This document shows positions 31,896-32,408 of a stretch of 32,408 bases of DNA, piece by piece. The position numbers were made by a program, and so were the translations under genes. The notes under the pieces were generated by a model. It had not been told where the DNA came from, searched no databases, and saw only the letters and a program-made list of their open reading frames with translations. The DNA is taken from assembly GCA_041984885.1 (NCBI GenBank), contig JBHIXH010000027.1:1-32408 (forward strand), given 5' to 3'. The DNA is from UBA4486 sp041984885 (GTDB taxonomy: Bacteria > Pseudomonadota > Gammaproteobacteria > Eutrophobiales > Eutrophobiaceae). Position 1 is the first letter of the stretch. The number at the start of each line of letters is the position of its first letter.

Positions 31896-32408
31896 CAATT
31901 CTTCCAGCCTGGTGGAAAAGTGTTTAATCAGTTCAGCAGGCGAGTCTGAAATCATCGATTTCGGAACTTCGCCGGTTTTAATCAGACGTTCATGCGTGTC
32001 AAAACCGTAACTGCCGATAAAAATCTGACTGTATTCGGCCTGCGTTGCCGCACGGTAATCGCCGACCTCGTCACCACCAAACCAGGTGTGTTTATAACGT
32101 GAACTGTTCATTGCAATCAGGATGTCATGCTTTTTAACACCAACCGGAACCGGAATGACAAAGTCGAGGTCCTTCTCATTGACCTTGCTGTTGCGTAATA
32201 CCGAGCGGATCGTATTGCCTGGCGTCAACGTGTAATTACGACTGATGATCCCCGCGTGAATATCCGGATTATCGATCGCATTGTTCAGGAACTCGGTAAA
32301 TTCCGGGAAGACGGTACCGGCCTCAACATACATCTCGGTTAATGTTTGTCGAATCTTCTTTTTCTTCGGTAACGAATAGCGTACCAGGTTCGGTAAGAAT
32401 TCCTTGCC
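31890..32408 (-). CDS. HAD-like hydrolase, C-terminal part, cut by right window edge
   Basis: The frame is open from the window edge through 25 codons before the first ATG (32333), so the gene continues beyond 32408 and that ATG is probably internal. The visible 172 residues begin GKEFLPNLVRYSLPKKK and include PDIHAGIISRNYTLTPGNTI and WFGGDEVGDYRAATQ. The last looks like the acidic motif IV of HAD phosphatases, where a Gly-Asp pair binds Mg. The nucleophile Asp motif would lie outside. The stop codon overlaps that of trhO. The family call is moderate; the substrate is unknown. Confidence 0.55.
   Translation of the reverse strand, partial: GKEFLPNLVRYSLPKKKKIRQTLTEMYVEAGTVFPEFTEFLNNAIDNPDIHAGIISRNYTLTPGNTIRSVLRNSKVNEKDLDFVIPVPVGVKKHDILIAMNSSRYKHTWFGGDEVGDYRAATQAEYSQIFIGSYGFDTHERLIKTGEVPKSMISDSPAELIKHFSTRLEELL

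Noticed and set aside
31890..32333. HAD-like gene starting at the ATG at 32333
   Set aside because: The frame stays open to the window edge with no stop, so the visible gene is more likely truncated than complete.

Overview
The window looks like part of a gammaproteobacterial chromosome that combines an accessory gas/alcohol-oxidation island (start to about 21.1 kb) with ordinary chromosomal genes (about 21.9 kb to the end). The placement rests on a Pseudomonas-like long NrdA with two ATP-cone regions, a long GSH-dependent glyoxalase I, TrhO, an LplT-like carrier and a PilZ protein. I cannot name a genus.

Region 1 (2-4682, + strand) is the 3' part of a soluble di-iron monooxygenase (SDIMO) operon of the propane-monooxygenase type: hydroxylase small subunit (nearly complete, cut by the window edge), coupling protein, a GroEL-like chaperonin without the usual GGM tail, and a trigger-factor-like chaperone without the ribosome-docking signature. 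The large subunit and reductase presumably lie left of the window. Region 2 (4861-12230) holds downstream carbon metabolism: an alcohol dehydrogenase divergent from an EthD-domain protein, a homodimeric-type pyruvate dehydrogenase E1, and a minus-strand operon of Tat-signal small subunit, GMC flavoprotein dehydrogenase and glyoxalase I. Together they fit a subterminal route: propane to 2-propanol, acetone, acetol, methylglyoxal, lactoylglutathione/lactate, pyruvate, acetyl-CoA. The acetone-oxidising step is not in the window, and substrate assignments are inference.

Region 3 (13062-21138) is visibly more AT-rich. It encodes a periplasmic PQQ alcohol dehydrogenase with the DYD lanthanide signature, its c-type cytochrome, an XoxJ/MoxJ-like periplasmic protein and an unknown secreted protein. 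Convergent to these are acetoacetyl-CoA synthetase and a sigma54-dependent AcoR-type activator. This module could serve primary alcohols (for example 1-propanol) and ketone/acetoacetate use.

A 15-bp palindrome, AATACGTCRCGTATT, occurs between the alcohol dehydrogenase and EthD genes (6003-6017, with a degenerate copy 20 bp away) and again at the centre of a 53-bp near-perfect palindrome upstream of the PQQ dehydrogenase (12740-12754). This suggests that regions 2 and 3 share a regulator.

Region 4 (21910-32408) carries core-type genes: a 56-aa small protein, nrdB and nrdA with a consensus DnaA box upstream, a REC-PAS response regulator, an LplT-like carrier, a candidate 42-aa membrane protein, an unusual J-domain/J-like/zinc/PilZ fusion, trhO, and the 3' part of a HAD-like gene running off the right edge.
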